Shown here: positions 51,960-60,969 of the stretch, in pieces | How positions within the stretch are numbered: the stretch's first letter is position 1 | Layout of the letters: each line of letters begins with the position of its first letter | NCBI GenBank assembly: GCA_964554105.1 | Contig: CAZKNF010000009.1 | Coordinates: 14,935-78,934, forward strand | Source: CAZKNF01 sp964554105 | GTDB lineage: Bacteria > Bacteroidota > Rhodothermia > Rhodothermales > VXPQ01 | DNA: 64,000 nt | Direction: 5' to 3' | The notes under the pieces: generated by a model | The model's input: the letters and a program-made list of their open reading frames with translations, nothing else | Told to the model about the DNA's origin: nothing | Database searches by the model: none | Position numbers and translations under genes: made by a program

Positions 51960-52089
51960 AGCGGGATGTCCCCCGGATACGAGAGACCGGAGTACGAGAT
52001 GATTGAAAATCGACGTTCCTGCGCCATGCGAGTCACCGCAGGCTTCAAAGTTCCACGGAGCTGAACCTCAGGCGTCGGTTCGGCGCATT

Positions 52090-52800
52090 CTACTCCCCGG
52101 CTGATGCGTCCTCGACGAACCTGTAGCCGACACCGCGAACGGTCTGCACGTGGCGTGCAAAGCCGCCAAGCTTTTCGCGCAAGTTCTTGATGTGTGCGTC
52201 GACGGTGCGCTCGGTCACCATCATGGCGTCCTGCCAGATTGTTTCGAGAAGCTGTTGGCGCGTGAATGCCTTCCTCGGATGACGGACGAGATAACGAAGC
52301 AATTCGAACTCCGTCAGCGTCAGGCCAAGATCAGTGTTGTCGAGCACAGCCCGATACTCATCCTCATAAATGGTGAGATCATTGACCTGAATCGTGCGGC
52401 TCTCCTCCACGCCCGCACGGCGCAGCACCGCCTTGACGTGAGCCACGATGACCTGCGGAGAAACCGGCTTGGTCAGGTAGTCGTCGCCTCCCATCATGAG
52501 CCCTTTGATCTGATCGTCGGCCTCGGTTTTCGCACTGAGAAAGATGATCGGGATCGTCTCGGTCTCTACGCGTGACCGAAGCCGCCGGCAGACTTCATAC
52601 CCGTCGAGACCGGGAAGCATAATGTCGAGGACAACGAGGTCCGTTTCCGCGGATGCCTTATCCAGAGCCTCCTCGCCGTCGTACGCTTTCTCTACACGAT
52701 AGCCCTCCTCTTCCAAGAAGTGAGATACGACCTCGACGACGTCTTCTTCATCATCAACCACCAGAACGTTGACGTCTGAAGGATCTCCGGGAGTGGCCAT
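52090..52800 (-). CDS. OmpR/PhoB-family response regulator
   Basis: This 236-residue regulator has a receiver at about 10-125 (VNVLVVDDEEDVVEVVSHFL, acceptor D59 in LVVLDIMLPGLDGYEV, SAKTE, and YLTKPVSPQVIVAHV). A winged-helix DNA-binding domain follows at about 135-230 (LTLTEFELLRYLVRHPRKAF, TRQQLLETIWQ, ERTVDAHIKNLREKLG, VQTVRGVGYRF). It is the first gene of the pair, with the sensor kinase next downstream. alr lies 166 bp upstream on the same strand and may or may not be in the same transcript. The role may be envelope control (inference from the kinase). Confidence 0.96.
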   Translation of the reverse strand: MATPGDPSDVNVLVVDDEEDVVEVVSHFLEEEGYRVEKAYDGEEALDKASAETDLVVLDIMLPGLDGYEVCRRLRSRVETETIPIIFLSAKTEADDQIKGLMMGGDDYLTKPVSPQVIVAHVKAVLRRAGVEESRTIQVNDLTIYEDEYRAVLDNTDLGLTLTEFELLRYLVRHPRKAFTRQQLLETIWQDAMMVTERTVDAHIKNLREKLGGFARHVQTVRGVGYRFVEDASAGE

Positions 52801-52966
52801 GCTCTTGCTCGCTGCTAATCCTAAAAGGTAGAAAAGAGTGTGGGATAAAAAGGAAATATACGATTTCCAGTGTCACGCATAAAGACGATCGGACCCAATC
52901 AAGGGAGTATGATAGGACTCGAGCTACCGATCTTCACTTTTTTGGTAACGATTTCGGTACAGGCCT

Positions 52967-54115
52967 TCACGATACGAAGCCGCGAGGCACGCGGGCGGTA
53001 ATGCCTGTCAAGATTTCATATGGAATCGTTTTCGCCCATTCCGCCACCGCGAAGGCGTCGGGTCCTGCAGGTCCGAACAGGACGACTTCGTCGCCGACTG
53101 AGGGGTGCTCGCCGGTTCCGATGTCGACCATGAACATATCCATGCAAACCGTTCCCGCTATCGGGTATCGGACGCCGCCAATGGAGACGTCGCCGCGATT
53201 CGATAGAAGACGTGGATAGCCGTCGGCGTAGCCGGCTCCGACCGTGGCAATCCATGTGGGTCGCTCGGTACGCCACCTTCTCCCGTATGAAACGGTTGCT
53301 CCGCGCTCGATCCGCTTAAGATGCGTAACCCGCGACGTGAGCGTCATGATCGGAGTGAGTCCCGCCTCTTCGGCGAGTCCGGCGAGCGAAGAATAGCCGT
53401 AGAGGCCGATGCCGATGCGCATCATCGCACGGGGAAAGCGGACGCTTTCGGGAAGACGTAGGACCGCCGCGCTGTTGGCGATATGAACGTGTGCCGCGCT
53501 GTCTCTAAGCGGCGCAATCGCGTCGTGGAATCGTTCGATCTGATGTCGACTGAAGTCCGGATCCGGGCTGTCGGCGGTTGCCAGATGTGTCCAGAGTCCC
53601 TCTATCGCGACTTTGCCGGACGTTTCCAGCATCCGGATGACGCGCGGGGCATCCCAGAGGGGAATCCCGATCCTGTTCATGCCCGTCTCTATTTTCACGT
53701 GCGCGCGCACTGGCGCCTGCTCGGGCCCGACGAGATACTCGGCGATCTCCGCTGAGGAAACAGTAATGTCTAGATCGTACTCGCGATAGAGCGGAATAAA
53801 TTCCTGTAGAGGCGCGGAAAACACGAGAATGCGCCCGGAAATGCCTGATTTGCGGAGATTGATGCCTTCGGGCACCGTGGCTACTGCAAACCAGCTGACT
53901 CCGGCATCTTCGAGGGTAGCGGCGACGCGCGGCGCGCCGTGTCCGTAGGCGTCCGCCTTAACAACCGCCATGACGTCGGACTCCGGGGCAGTCCGGCGAA
54001 AGACGTCGAGATTCTGAACAAGTCGTCCGAGGTGAACCTCGGCTCTCGTGACGGCCGAGGCGGTGACGGCATCAGACGGGGTCGACAGTTCGGTCGGTCT
54101 CGATGTTGCACTCAT
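52967..54115 (-). CDS. alr: Alanine racemase
   Basis: This PLP enzyme makes D-alanine for peptidoglycan. ATG at 54115 (MSATSRPTEL) is preferred to a TTG at 54142. The 382 residues fit. Schiff-base K53 is in MAVVKADAYGHGA. The opposite catalytic Tyr lies in the C-terminal beta domain around PIAGTVCMDMFMVDIG, and TVSYGRRWRTERPTW is conserved. The N-terminal barrel includes HVKIETGMNRIGIP. The ddl product (57948) uses its D-Ala. It is divergent from the S9 peptidase with about 225 bp between. Confidence 0.96.
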   Translation of the reverse strand: MSATSRPTELSTPSDAVTASAVTRAEVHLGRLVQNLDVFRRTAPESDVMAVVKADAYGHGAPRVAATLEDAGVSWFAVATVPEGINLRKSGISGRILVFSAPLQEFIPLYREYDLDITVSSAEIAEYLVGPEQAPVRAHVKIETGMNRIGIPLWDAPRVIRMLETSGKVAIEGLWTHLATADSPDPDFSRHQIERFHDAIAPLRDSAAHVHIANSAAVLRLPESVRFPRAMMRIGIGLYGYSSLAGLAEEAGLTPIMTLTSRVTHLKRIERGATVSYGRRWRTERPTWIATVGAGYADGYPRLLSNRGDVSIGGVRYPIAGTVCMDMFMVDIGTGEHPSVGDEVVLFGPAGPDAFAVAEWAKTIPYEILTGITARVPRGFVS

Positions 54116-54340
54116 TCGAAAGCACCGGCTGAAGGAGGACAATTGTTTTCCGCCGCGCGGTTCCTACCAGAGCGTGCTGCGGCTGTCGGACGACTATAGA
54201 CGAGTATGCGACCATGGTGGAGCACGTGACAAACCACCGGAGAAACCTTTGAATCCATCCTCGTTACAATCGGCCCTGAGTTCTATAAGCGCAGCGTTCA
54301 ACATCGGGCGATCTGCTTCGCCCCAGCAAGCTTCCAACAA

Positions 54341-56650
54341 ATGCAGAAAAGACACGTCTCGCTTGCAGCGGCCCTTCTGCTTCTGGCGACATTCGTCCAG
54401 CCGGTGTCGGCGCAGCAGGAGACCACCGCCGATCTTCAGCTTACGCTGGAAGACATCCATGCCTCGAGCACCTTCTCGCCAGAAAGTTTCGAGGCCGGGC
54501 GATGGGCCGAGCAAGGGCCCGTAATCACCTTTATCGAGTCAGACCCTCAGACGGGCACGACCGACCTCGTCAGCTATAATCTGGAGACGGATGAGCAGAC
54601 GCGCCTCATCGACGGTTCGAATCTGTATGCCGAAGATGTCCGCCGGCTGATTGCTATCGAGGACTACGAGTACAGCCGCAACGGGTCTCAGGTTCTAATA
54701 TTTACAGATACCGAGCGCGTGTGGCGGCATAATACAAAGGGCTTCTACTATGTCTATGACATTTCATCGAACCGCTTAGAGCCGGTTTCCGATCGCGACA
54801 AAGGATTTCAGATGTTCGCAAAGTTTAGCCCTGACGGCAACGGCGTCGGCTTTGTGCGCAACCGAAATATCTTCGTCGTAGACTTGAACGACATGACGGA
54901 GCGTCAGCTGACCTCCGACGGATCGGAGGGCGGGATCATCAACGGCACGTCCGACTGGGTTTATGAGGAGGAATTCGGGCTGCGAGACGGTTGGATCTGG
55001 AGTCCCGATAGTCGTCGCATCGCGTATGTGCAGCTGGACGAGTCCGAAACGCGCGAATTTGTCATGGCCGACCTTCGGGGTCACTATCCCACCATCGAGG
55101 CGTTCAGATATCCAAAGGCAGGACAAACAAACAGTGAGATTCACGTCGGCGTCCTGGACGTGGCGACCGGTGAGAACGACTTCTTCGAGACGCATACCTG
55201 GCATGCTGGCGGTGATTCCCTCGAATACATCACGTCGATCGGCTGGACGCCCGAGATGGACGGCACGTCTTACGTATGGATGTTTCGGCTCGACCGCGAT
55301 CAGAATGATCTCGATCTCCTTTACGGCGACCCCGCCACGATGTCGGTCAGGACGATCCTTGAGGAATCGAGCGATACCTGGATCGACGTCGAAACGACAT
55401 TCGGCGATCTGGCCGGAGGAACCATCACCTACCTCCAGGACGACCGCCATTTTGTTTGGATGAGCGAACGCGACGGGCGGCGGCATATCTATCTATACGA
55501 GAACGACGGAACCCTCGTGCGGCAGCTCACTCGGGGGGAGTGGAATGTTACGAGCTTTCACGGTCTCGATCAGGACAGTGGCAGGCTATACTTTACAGGG
55601 ACCGCGAAGAACCCGCTCGAGCGCCATCTCTACCGGGCAAGCCTGGGACAGAAGTCCGCTACGAACGGTCAGACCGGCGCGCCGGTTCAGATCACCGAGA
55701 GGGCCGGAACACACCGTATCGACATGTCCCGCGACCTGCAGTACTACATCGACGATTTTAGCGACCTTCGCACTCCGTCGGTTGTCACGCTGCATGCAGC
55801 AGACGGCACGCATCTGAGGGATCTGGAGCGCAACGAGGATCTGCAGGCGCGGCTGGGCGAATATGACCTGCCGTACCCCGAATTCAGCAAGGTGGAGGGC
55901 GCGGACGGTACGCTGTTGAACGCCTACATGATCAAGCCGACCGACTTTGATTCTGCAAAGGTCTACCCGTTGCTGATGTACGTATACGGCGGGCCCGGAT
56001 CTCAGACGGTTACCAATGATTGGGGCGGAATCCGCTATCTCTGGCACGCCTATCTCGCCGAGAATCACGACATCATCGTCGTTTCGGTTGATAATCGCGG
56101 CACGGGCGGACGCAGCAAGGAATTTAAGAGCGAGCCCTACCGACGGCTGGGTGTGCTCGAGGCGCGCGACCAGATCGCCGCGGCCAAGCAGTTCGGCGGT
56201 CTCGATTTTGTGGATGAAGAGCGGATCGGTGTCTGGGGCTGGAGCTACGGCGGGTATCTCACACTGATGTCTATGCTCACCGGTGACGGGCCCGATACGT
56301 TCAAGCTTGGCATCGCCGTCGCACCGGTCACGGATTGGCGCCAGTACGACACCATCTACACAGAGCGGTACATGTCCACGCCGCAGCGAAATCCTGAGGG
56401 ATATGCAGTGAGCGCACCGGTGTCGTACGCCGATCGGCTGCAGGACGAGCAAAAGCTGTTCCTCGTGCACGGCGATCTGGACGACAACGTACATTACCAG
56501 AATGCAGTACAGATGATCGACGCGCTGCAGAATGCGGAGAAACAGTTCGATATGATGCTGTATCCCGGCCGCGATCACGGGATTTATGGAGGGAGGACGA
56601 GGCTGCATCTCTATACCATGATGACTGATTATATCGAAGAGAATCTCTGA
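54341..56650 (+). CDS. Exported S9-family dipeptidyl peptidase (DPP-IV type)
   Basis: This 769-residue periplasmic serine peptidase removes dipeptides from peptide N termini. The signal peptide is LAAALLLLATFVQPVSAQQ. An eight-bladed beta-propeller domain spans about 35-510 (DPP4 region with GFYYVYDISSNRLEPVSDRD, DWVYEEEFGLRDGWIWSPDS including the Glu pair that binds the substrate amino end). The hydrolase domain carries catalytic S635 (GWSYGGYLT), D714 (HGDLDDNVH) and H746 (GRDHGIYGG). The DWVYEEEF double-Glu motif supports DPP-IV specificity. It leads a plus-strand run, with pyrC starting 6 nt later. Confidence 0.95.
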   Translation: MQKRHVSLAAALLLLATFVQPVSAQQETTADLQLTLEDIHASSTFSPESFEAGRWAEQGPVITFIESDPQTGTTDLVSYNLETDEQTRLIDGSNLYAEDVRRLIAIEDYEYSRNGSQVLIFTDTERVWRHNTKGFYYVYDISSNRLEPVSDRDKGFQMFAKFSPDGNGVGFVRNRNIFVVDLNDMTERQLTSDGSEGGIINGTSDWVYEEEFGLRDGWIWSPDSRRIAYVQLDESETREFVMADLRGHYPTIEAFRYPKAGQTNSEIHVGVLDVATGENDFFETHTWHAGGDSLEYITSIGWTPEMDGTSYVWMFRLDRDQNDLDLLYGDPATMSVRTILEESSDTWIDVETTFGDLAGGTITYLQDDRHFVWMSERDGRRHIYLYENDGTLVRQLTRGEWNVTSFHGLDQDSGRLYFTGTAKNPLERHLYRASLGQKSATNGQTGAPVQITERAGTHRIDMSRDLQYYIDDFSDLRTPSVVTLHAADGTHLRDLERNEDLQARLGEYDLPYPEFSKVEGADGTLLNAYMIKPTDFDSAKVYPLLMYVYGGPGSQTVTNDWGGIRYLWHAYLAENHDIIVVSVDNRGTGGRSKEFKSEPYRRLGVLEARDQIAAAKQFGGLDFVDEERIGVWGWSYGGYLTLMSMLTGDGPDTFKLGIAVAPVTDWRQYDTIYTERYMSTPQRNPEGYAVSAPVSYADRLQDEQKLFLVHGDLDDNVHYQNAVQMIDALQNAEKQFDMMLYPGRDHGIYGGRTRLHLYTMMTDYIEENL

Positions 56651-56656
56651 TTTTAC

Positions 56657-57943
56657 ATGACTCCTGATTTGCTACTGCAAGGAGGCTCCGTTCTCGATCC
56701 GGAATCCGGCGACCAGCGCCGGGCAGACATTCTGATCCGGAACCAGCGGATCGAAGCCGTGGGCAGCGACCTGGATGCGGGCGACGCCCCCTCTTTCGAT
56801 TGCTCGGATAAGTTGATCTCCCCTGGATGGATAGATATGCACGTCCACCTGCGGGAGCCGGGACATGAATACAAAGAGACCATCGCCACCGGCTGTCGGG
56901 CGGCCGCGTCCGGTGGATTTACGGCCGTTGCGTGTATGCCGAATACCGATCCCCCGATCCACACTCGAGACGTCGTCGAATTCGTCATCGAGCGCGCGGA
57001 AAGCACGGTAGTCGACGTCTATCCGATCGCGTGTGTGTCGAAATTCCGGAAGGGGAAGGAGCTGACGGAGATGGCGGACTTGACGGAGGGCGGTGCCGTT
57101 GCCTTCAGTGATGACGGATCGCCGGTTCAGGACGCCGGGCTTATGCGCCGGGCGCTCGAGTACAGCTCGACGATCGATCGATCGATCATCAACCACATGG
57201 AAGACCTCACGCTGAATCCGGATGGACACATGCACGAGGGGATGGTCGCCTCGCGGCTCGGCATCTCGGGAATTCCGGGCCTGGCCGAGGAAGTGATGAT
57301 CGCTCGCGACGTGCTGCTGGCCGAGTTCACCGGCGGTCACGTTCACGTCGCCCACATCTCCACCGCTCGGGCCGTAGATCTCGTCCGCCGTGCGAAGCAC
57401 CAGGGCGTCCGCGTGACGGCGGAGGTCTGTCCGCACCACTTTGCGCTGACCGATGAGGCCGTAGAGGAAACCGCGTTCGGCACGGACACGAAAATGCATC
57501 CGCCGCTGCGCAGCCGCGCCGACGTGGAGGCCGTCAAGGAGGGCCTTCGGGACGGTACGATCGACGCGATATGCACCGACCACGCGCCGCACGCCTCCTT
57601 CGAGAAAGAGGTGGAATTCATCGCCGCACCATTCGGGATTCTCGGGCTCGAGACCGCCTGGGGACTCACCGGACGCGAGCTGGTCGAGCCGGGTGTACTT
57701 TCGGTCGCCGAGGCGGTGCGCAAGGTCACGATCGAGCCGCGGCGCATCCTGCGGCTTCCGCATCCGACGATCGAGGCGGGTGTGCCGGCGAACCTCACTA
57801 TTTTCGACGCGACGACGCGGTGGACCTTCGAACGCCGTCACATTCGTTCGAAAAGTAGAAATACGCCGTTCGTCGGTCATCCAATGGTTGGACGCGCCTG
57901 GGCGGTGTATAACAAGGGACGGTTTGAAACCGCGGAGGTATAG
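56657..57943 (+). CDS. pyrC: Dihydroorotase
   Basis: The enzyme closes carbamoyl-aspartate to dihydroorotate in pyrimidine synthesis. The 428 residues belong to the class I amidohydrolases. Metal His residues are in GWIDMHVHLREPGHEYKETI. The pattern GGFTAVACMPNTDPPIHTRD, VAFSDDGSPVQDAG, HVHVAHISTARAVDL, EVCPHHFALTDE and CTDHAPHA (catalytic Asp) follows. It lies 6 nt after the S9 peptidase and 4 nt before ddl, so all are probably in one transcript. The link to D-Ala ligase is only co-transcription. Confidence 0.96.
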   Translation: MTPDLLLQGGSVLDPESGDQRRADILIRNQRIEAVGSDLDAGDAPSFDCSDKLISPGWIDMHVHLREPGHEYKETIATGCRAAASGGFTAVACMPNTDPPIHTRDVVEFVIERAESTVVDVYPIACVSKFRKGKELTEMADLTEGGAVAFSDDGSPVQDAGLMRRALEYSSTIDRSIINHMEDLTLNPDGHMHEGMVASRLGISGIPGLAEEVMIARDVLLAEFTGGHVHVAHISTARAVDLVRRAKHQGVRVTAEVCPHHFALTDEAVEETAFGTDTKMHPPLRSRADVEAVKEGLRDGTIDAICTDHAPHASFEKEVEFIAAPFGILGLETAWGLTGRELVEPGVLSVAEAVRKVTIEPRRILRLPHPTIEAGVPANLTIFDATTRWTFERRHIRSKSRNTPFVGHPMVGRAWAVYNKGRFETAEV

Positions 57944-57947
57944 CGGC

Positions 57948-59207
57948 GTGGCGAAGCAGACCGGCAAGGTGAATGTTGGCGTAGTGTTTGGTGGCGTGTC
58001 GCCCGAGCATGAAGTCTCCGTAATCTCCTCTCTGCAGGCAATTCACGCGCTCGACCGGAATCGATACGATCCCGTTCCCATCTACATCGCCAAAGACGGC
58101 ACGTGGTACACCGGGCCCTCGCTTCTCGACATCGACGCCTATGAGGACCTGGACCGCGTCCGACGCGGCGCCATCCCCGTCCGTGTCGACGCCGGGTCCC
58201 TCGGCACGCTGCTTCTCATCGAAAAGAAGACGGGCGGGTGGATGTCGTCGAAGCCGCGAGAGTTCAGTGTCGATGTCGTATTTCTGGGACTCCACGGCGG
58301 ATCGGGCGAAGACGGCGGGCTCCAGGGTCTTTGCGAGACGTTCAACGTCCCCTATACCGGGAGCACCATTTTAGGCTCGGCCGTCGGCATGGACAAGATC
58401 CTTTCGAAGATCGTTTGCCGTGATCAGGGAATTCCGATCGTCGATTTCGTGGCGCTTCGTGAATCCGAATGGGCTCACCACGAGGACGAATGGCTGGATC
58501 GGATTGAAGAGCGGCTGGGCTATCCGGTGGTAGTGAAGCCGGCGCGTCTCGGATCGTCGATCGGCATTTCGATGGCGCCGGATCGCGACAAGCTGGACCG
58601 CGCCATCGAGGAAGCCCTTCGCTATGACGACAAGATCGTCATCGAGCATGCCGTGCAGAAGTTGAAAGAGATAAACTGTGCTGTGCTGGGCGATCCGAAC
58701 GAGGCGGAGACCAGTGCGCTCGAGCAGCCTGTGCGGACCGAGGGTGAAGAGCTGCTCACGTTTCAGGAGAAATATATGCGGGGGGAGGACGGTGAGCGCT
58801 CCAAGGGATCGCGCAGAGGGTCGAAATCTTCGACCGGCGGCTCGGGAGGTATGGCCTCGCTGGATCGCATTATCCCAGCGCCGATTGAGGACGAGATGGC
58901 CAACCACATCCGCGAGCTGGCCGTGCGCGTTTTTCAGTTGTTCGAATGCGGAGGGGTTGCTCGCATAGACTTCATGATCGACGAAGCAACGGGCTCCGTT
59001 TACTTCAACGAGATCAACACGATTCCGGGCTCCTTTTCGTTCTACCTGTGGGATCCGGCCGGCGTGCCGTTCGATGCGCTTCTTACGCGTATGATCGAGC
59101 TTGCTCGGAAACGCCATCATGACAGAAACAGCCGCATACGGACCTACGACGTGAACCTGCTGTCGCAGAAGAGCCTGGGCGGTATTAAGGGTTCGAAACA
59201 GGAATGA
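57948..59207 (+). CDS. ddl: D-alanine--D-alanine ligase
   Basis: The enzyme joins two D-Ala with ATP for peptidoglycan. GTG at 57948 (VAKQTGKVNVGVVFGG) is the start; frame upstream lies inside pyrC. The 419 residues are longer than the common ~310-370. ATP-grasp motifs are GGVSPEHEVSVISSLQAI, LHGGSGEDGGLQGLCE, YTGSTILGSAVGMDKI, KPARLGSSIGIS, ARIDFMIDEATGSVYFNEIN and NTIPGSFSFYLW. The extra length comes partly from a low-complexity insertion RSKGSRRGSKSSTGGSGG before the final subdomain. It overlaps the next gene by 4 bp (ATGA). Confidence 0.95.
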   Translation: MAKQTGKVNVGVVFGGVSPEHEVSVISSLQAIHALDRNRYDPVPIYIAKDGTWYTGPSLLDIDAYEDLDRVRRGAIPVRVDAGSLGTLLLIEKKTGGWMSSKPREFSVDVVFLGLHGGSGEDGGLQGLCETFNVPYTGSTILGSAVGMDKILSKIVCRDQGIPIVDFVALRESEWAHHEDEWLDRIEERLGYPVVVKPARLGSSIGISMAPDRDKLDRAIEEALRYDDKIVIEHAVQKLKEINCAVLGDPNEAETSALEQPVRTEGEELLTFQEKYMRGEDGERSKGSRRGSKSSTGGSGGMASLDRIIPAPIEDEMANHIRELAVRVFQLFECGGVARIDFMIDEATGSVYFNEINTIPGSFSFYLWDPAGVPFDALLTRMIELARKRHHDRNSRIRTYDVNLLSQKSLGGIKGSKQE

Positions 59208-59785
59208 GAGGCTATCTCGCGGGATTCTTAGTGTGTGCCGTCCTGGTCTGGTCGGGTTGCGGATCGGAAGACGGTGCGGGTGAAGGCCTCGGGGAGGTGG
59301 AGGCAGAGGAAGCAGCGGAGTCGCCGTTTCAGTATGAGGTGCGGCTCGGCAATGCGGTCTCCGATACCCTGCAGGGCAATGCAAACTTCGGACGCGTGGC
59401 GGACCCGCGGACCGGCGAAGAGCTGCTGGTGATCCGCCTGTCGACGGGATTTGATTTTGCGGGGGGCATCGTGATCTCGCGGCGAGACACCACGCTTCCG
59501 GAGCCTGGGGATTTCGACCTTTCCGCATCGGCCGATTCTATCCAGGCTGCACCTGCCGAGGATTTCTTTATCATCTATCGAGAAGGCATGCTTCGGGATC
59601 TGCGCTCCGAATCAGGTACGCTGACGTTTACGACCGTCACGGACTCCCTGATCGAAGGTCGATTCGAGGCGACGCTGCAGGGCGAGATTGCAGACCGCGG
59701 CCGCGAGCTGACGGAGGGAGAGGTCTACGCTGTCGGCAGGTTTCGTGCCGTGCGCGGAATGACGGGATACGTAATCGGGCTCTGA
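59204..59785 (+). CDS. Putative lipoprotein, unknown function (family member 2)
   Basis: This 193-residue protein has a lipoprotein signal (VLVWSGC, lipidated Cys about 23) and a Glu-rich linker (GEGLGEVEAEEAAE). The body is beta-rich and shares motif order with the lipoprotein at 5688, including NANFGRVADPRTGEELL, PEPGDFDLSAS, and the end DSLIEGRFEATLQGEI. It is translationally coupled to ddl by a 4-bp overlap, so the product is probably needed with cell-wall synthesis (inference). No enzyme motif was seen. An exported partner of wall metabolism is possible. Confidence 0.85.
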   Translation: MRGYLAGFLVCAVLVWSGCGSEDGAGEGLGEVEAEEAAESPFQYEVRLGNAVSDTLQGNANFGRVADPRTGEELLVIRLSTGFDFAGGIVISRRDTTLPEPGDFDLSASADSIQAAPAEDFFIIYREGMLRDLRSESGTLTFTTVTDSLIEGRFEATLQGEIADRGRELTEGEVYAVGRFRAVRGMTGYVIGL

Positions 59786-59892
59786 GCTGCCTTGCGGCAG
59801 TGAACATAGGGAACTACTCTACGCTCCGGCATCCCTGAACCTCGCACGCCGCCAGTCGTTTAGAACGAATTGCGAAGAGATTAAGATACGGG

Positions 59893-60963
59893 ATGATCCA
59901 GGATATACTCGACATCATAGAAGAGCATCAGCGGTTCTTCATCTCCACGCATATCCGTCCGGACGGTGACGCCCTCGGTTCTGAGCTGGCGCTGGCGGGG
60001 TTTCTCACCAAGCTGGGGAAGGACGTCGTGGTGATCAACAGCGATCCGCCGCCCCTGAATCTGGACTGGCTTCCCGGAATCGACGCTGTTCAGGTGTTCG
60101 ACGGGTCGATTGAACAGCGGGAGGCCGTGGACGGCGCCGACGTGCTTTTCATCCTCGACACAAACGCGATCGACCGGTTGGGAAAGCTGGTGCCTCCGGT
60201 CCGCAGCAGCGGTGGTATCAAGGCGCTCATCGATCATCATACCCATCCCGAGCCGTGGTTCGACGTGATGTACGAGCGCGAGACCGCATCATCGACGGGA
60301 GAATTGATTTATGAGCTGATAGCGGCGTACGATCCGGTTTTGATCGATACCGAGATCGCGACGGCGCTGTATGCCGCAATCGTGACCGACACCGGTTCCT
60401 TCCGATACAGCTCCGTGACACCGGCCCTGCATCGCATCGTGGCCGATATTCTCGAGCGCGGCGACTTGAGCCCGGCATCCATTCACATAGCCGTCTACGA
60501 TACGCGCACGACTGAAAGTCTACGGCTGCTGGGTCGCGTTCTCGAGAGCATTACGCTTCGGTATGCGGGGGCGGTTGCGTACGTCGTCGTCACCCCGCGG
60601 ATGCTTCGAGAGACCGGAGCGAGCAGTGAGGATACCGAGGGGTTCGTGAACTACGCGCTCTCAATTGAGGGCGTACGTGCTGCGGTCATGTTCCTGGAGA
60701 CGCAAAGCGGGACCAAAATGAGCTTCCGTTCTAAAGCGGATGCGCACGTGAACGAGTGGGCGCGGGCGTTCGGGGGCGGCGGACATAAGAACGCATCCGG
60801 CGCGTACCTCCGCGCGCCGCTCGATGAAGCCGTCGATCAGGTGATTGCAGCGGCGCCTCAGTATCTTCCCCTCGACTCGGATGACGCCGGATCCGACCAT
60901 CTGTCGGAAGACGAAGCGTCGTATCTTTCTACATTGATGGAATTGAAGTCACAGGAAAAATAG
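59893..60963 (+). CDS. nrnA: NrnA-type DHH phosphoesterase (nanoRNase / pAp phosphatase)
   Basis: This 356-residue enzyme degrades very short RNAs and removes the 3'-phosphate of pAp. Motifs are ISTHIRPDGDALGSELALAG, ILDTNAIDRLG, the DHH motif LIDHHTHPEPWF, and IVTDTGSFRYSSVTP; the C-terminal DHHA1 ends GGGGHKNASGA. It begins 107 bp after the lipoprotein and ends 6 nt before pepA. It is expected to be cytosolic. Confidence 0.96.
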   Translation: MIQDILDIIEEHQRFFISTHIRPDGDALGSELALAGFLTKLGKDVVVINSDPPPLNLDWLPGIDAVQVFDGSIEQREAVDGADVLFILDTNAIDRLGKLVPPVRSSGGIKALIDHHTHPEPWFDVMYERETASSTGELIYELIAAYDPVLIDTEIATALYAAIVTDTGSFRYSSVTPALHRIVADILERGDLSPASIHIAVYDTRTTESLRLLGRVLESITLRYAGAVAYVVVTPRMLRETGASSEDTEGFVNYALSIEGVRAAVMFLETQSGTKMSFRSKADAHVNEWARAFGGGGHKNASGAYLRAPLDEAVDQVIAAAPQYLPLDSDDAGSDHLSEDEASYLSTLMELKSQEK

Positions 60964-60969
60964 GCATTC

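Noticed and set aside
56672..57967. Minus-strand frame of 431 codons over pyrC
   Set aside because: Dihydroorotase on the plus strand has all catalytic motifs; the mirror frame has none.
58371..59528. Minus-strand frame of 385 codons over ddl and the lipoprotein
   Set aside because: The plus-strand genes are convincing and coupled; the mirror frame is Arg/His-rich.
59786..59892. Small hairpin CTGCC/GGCAG after the lipoprotein as terminator
   Set aside because: Only five base pairs and no T-run.
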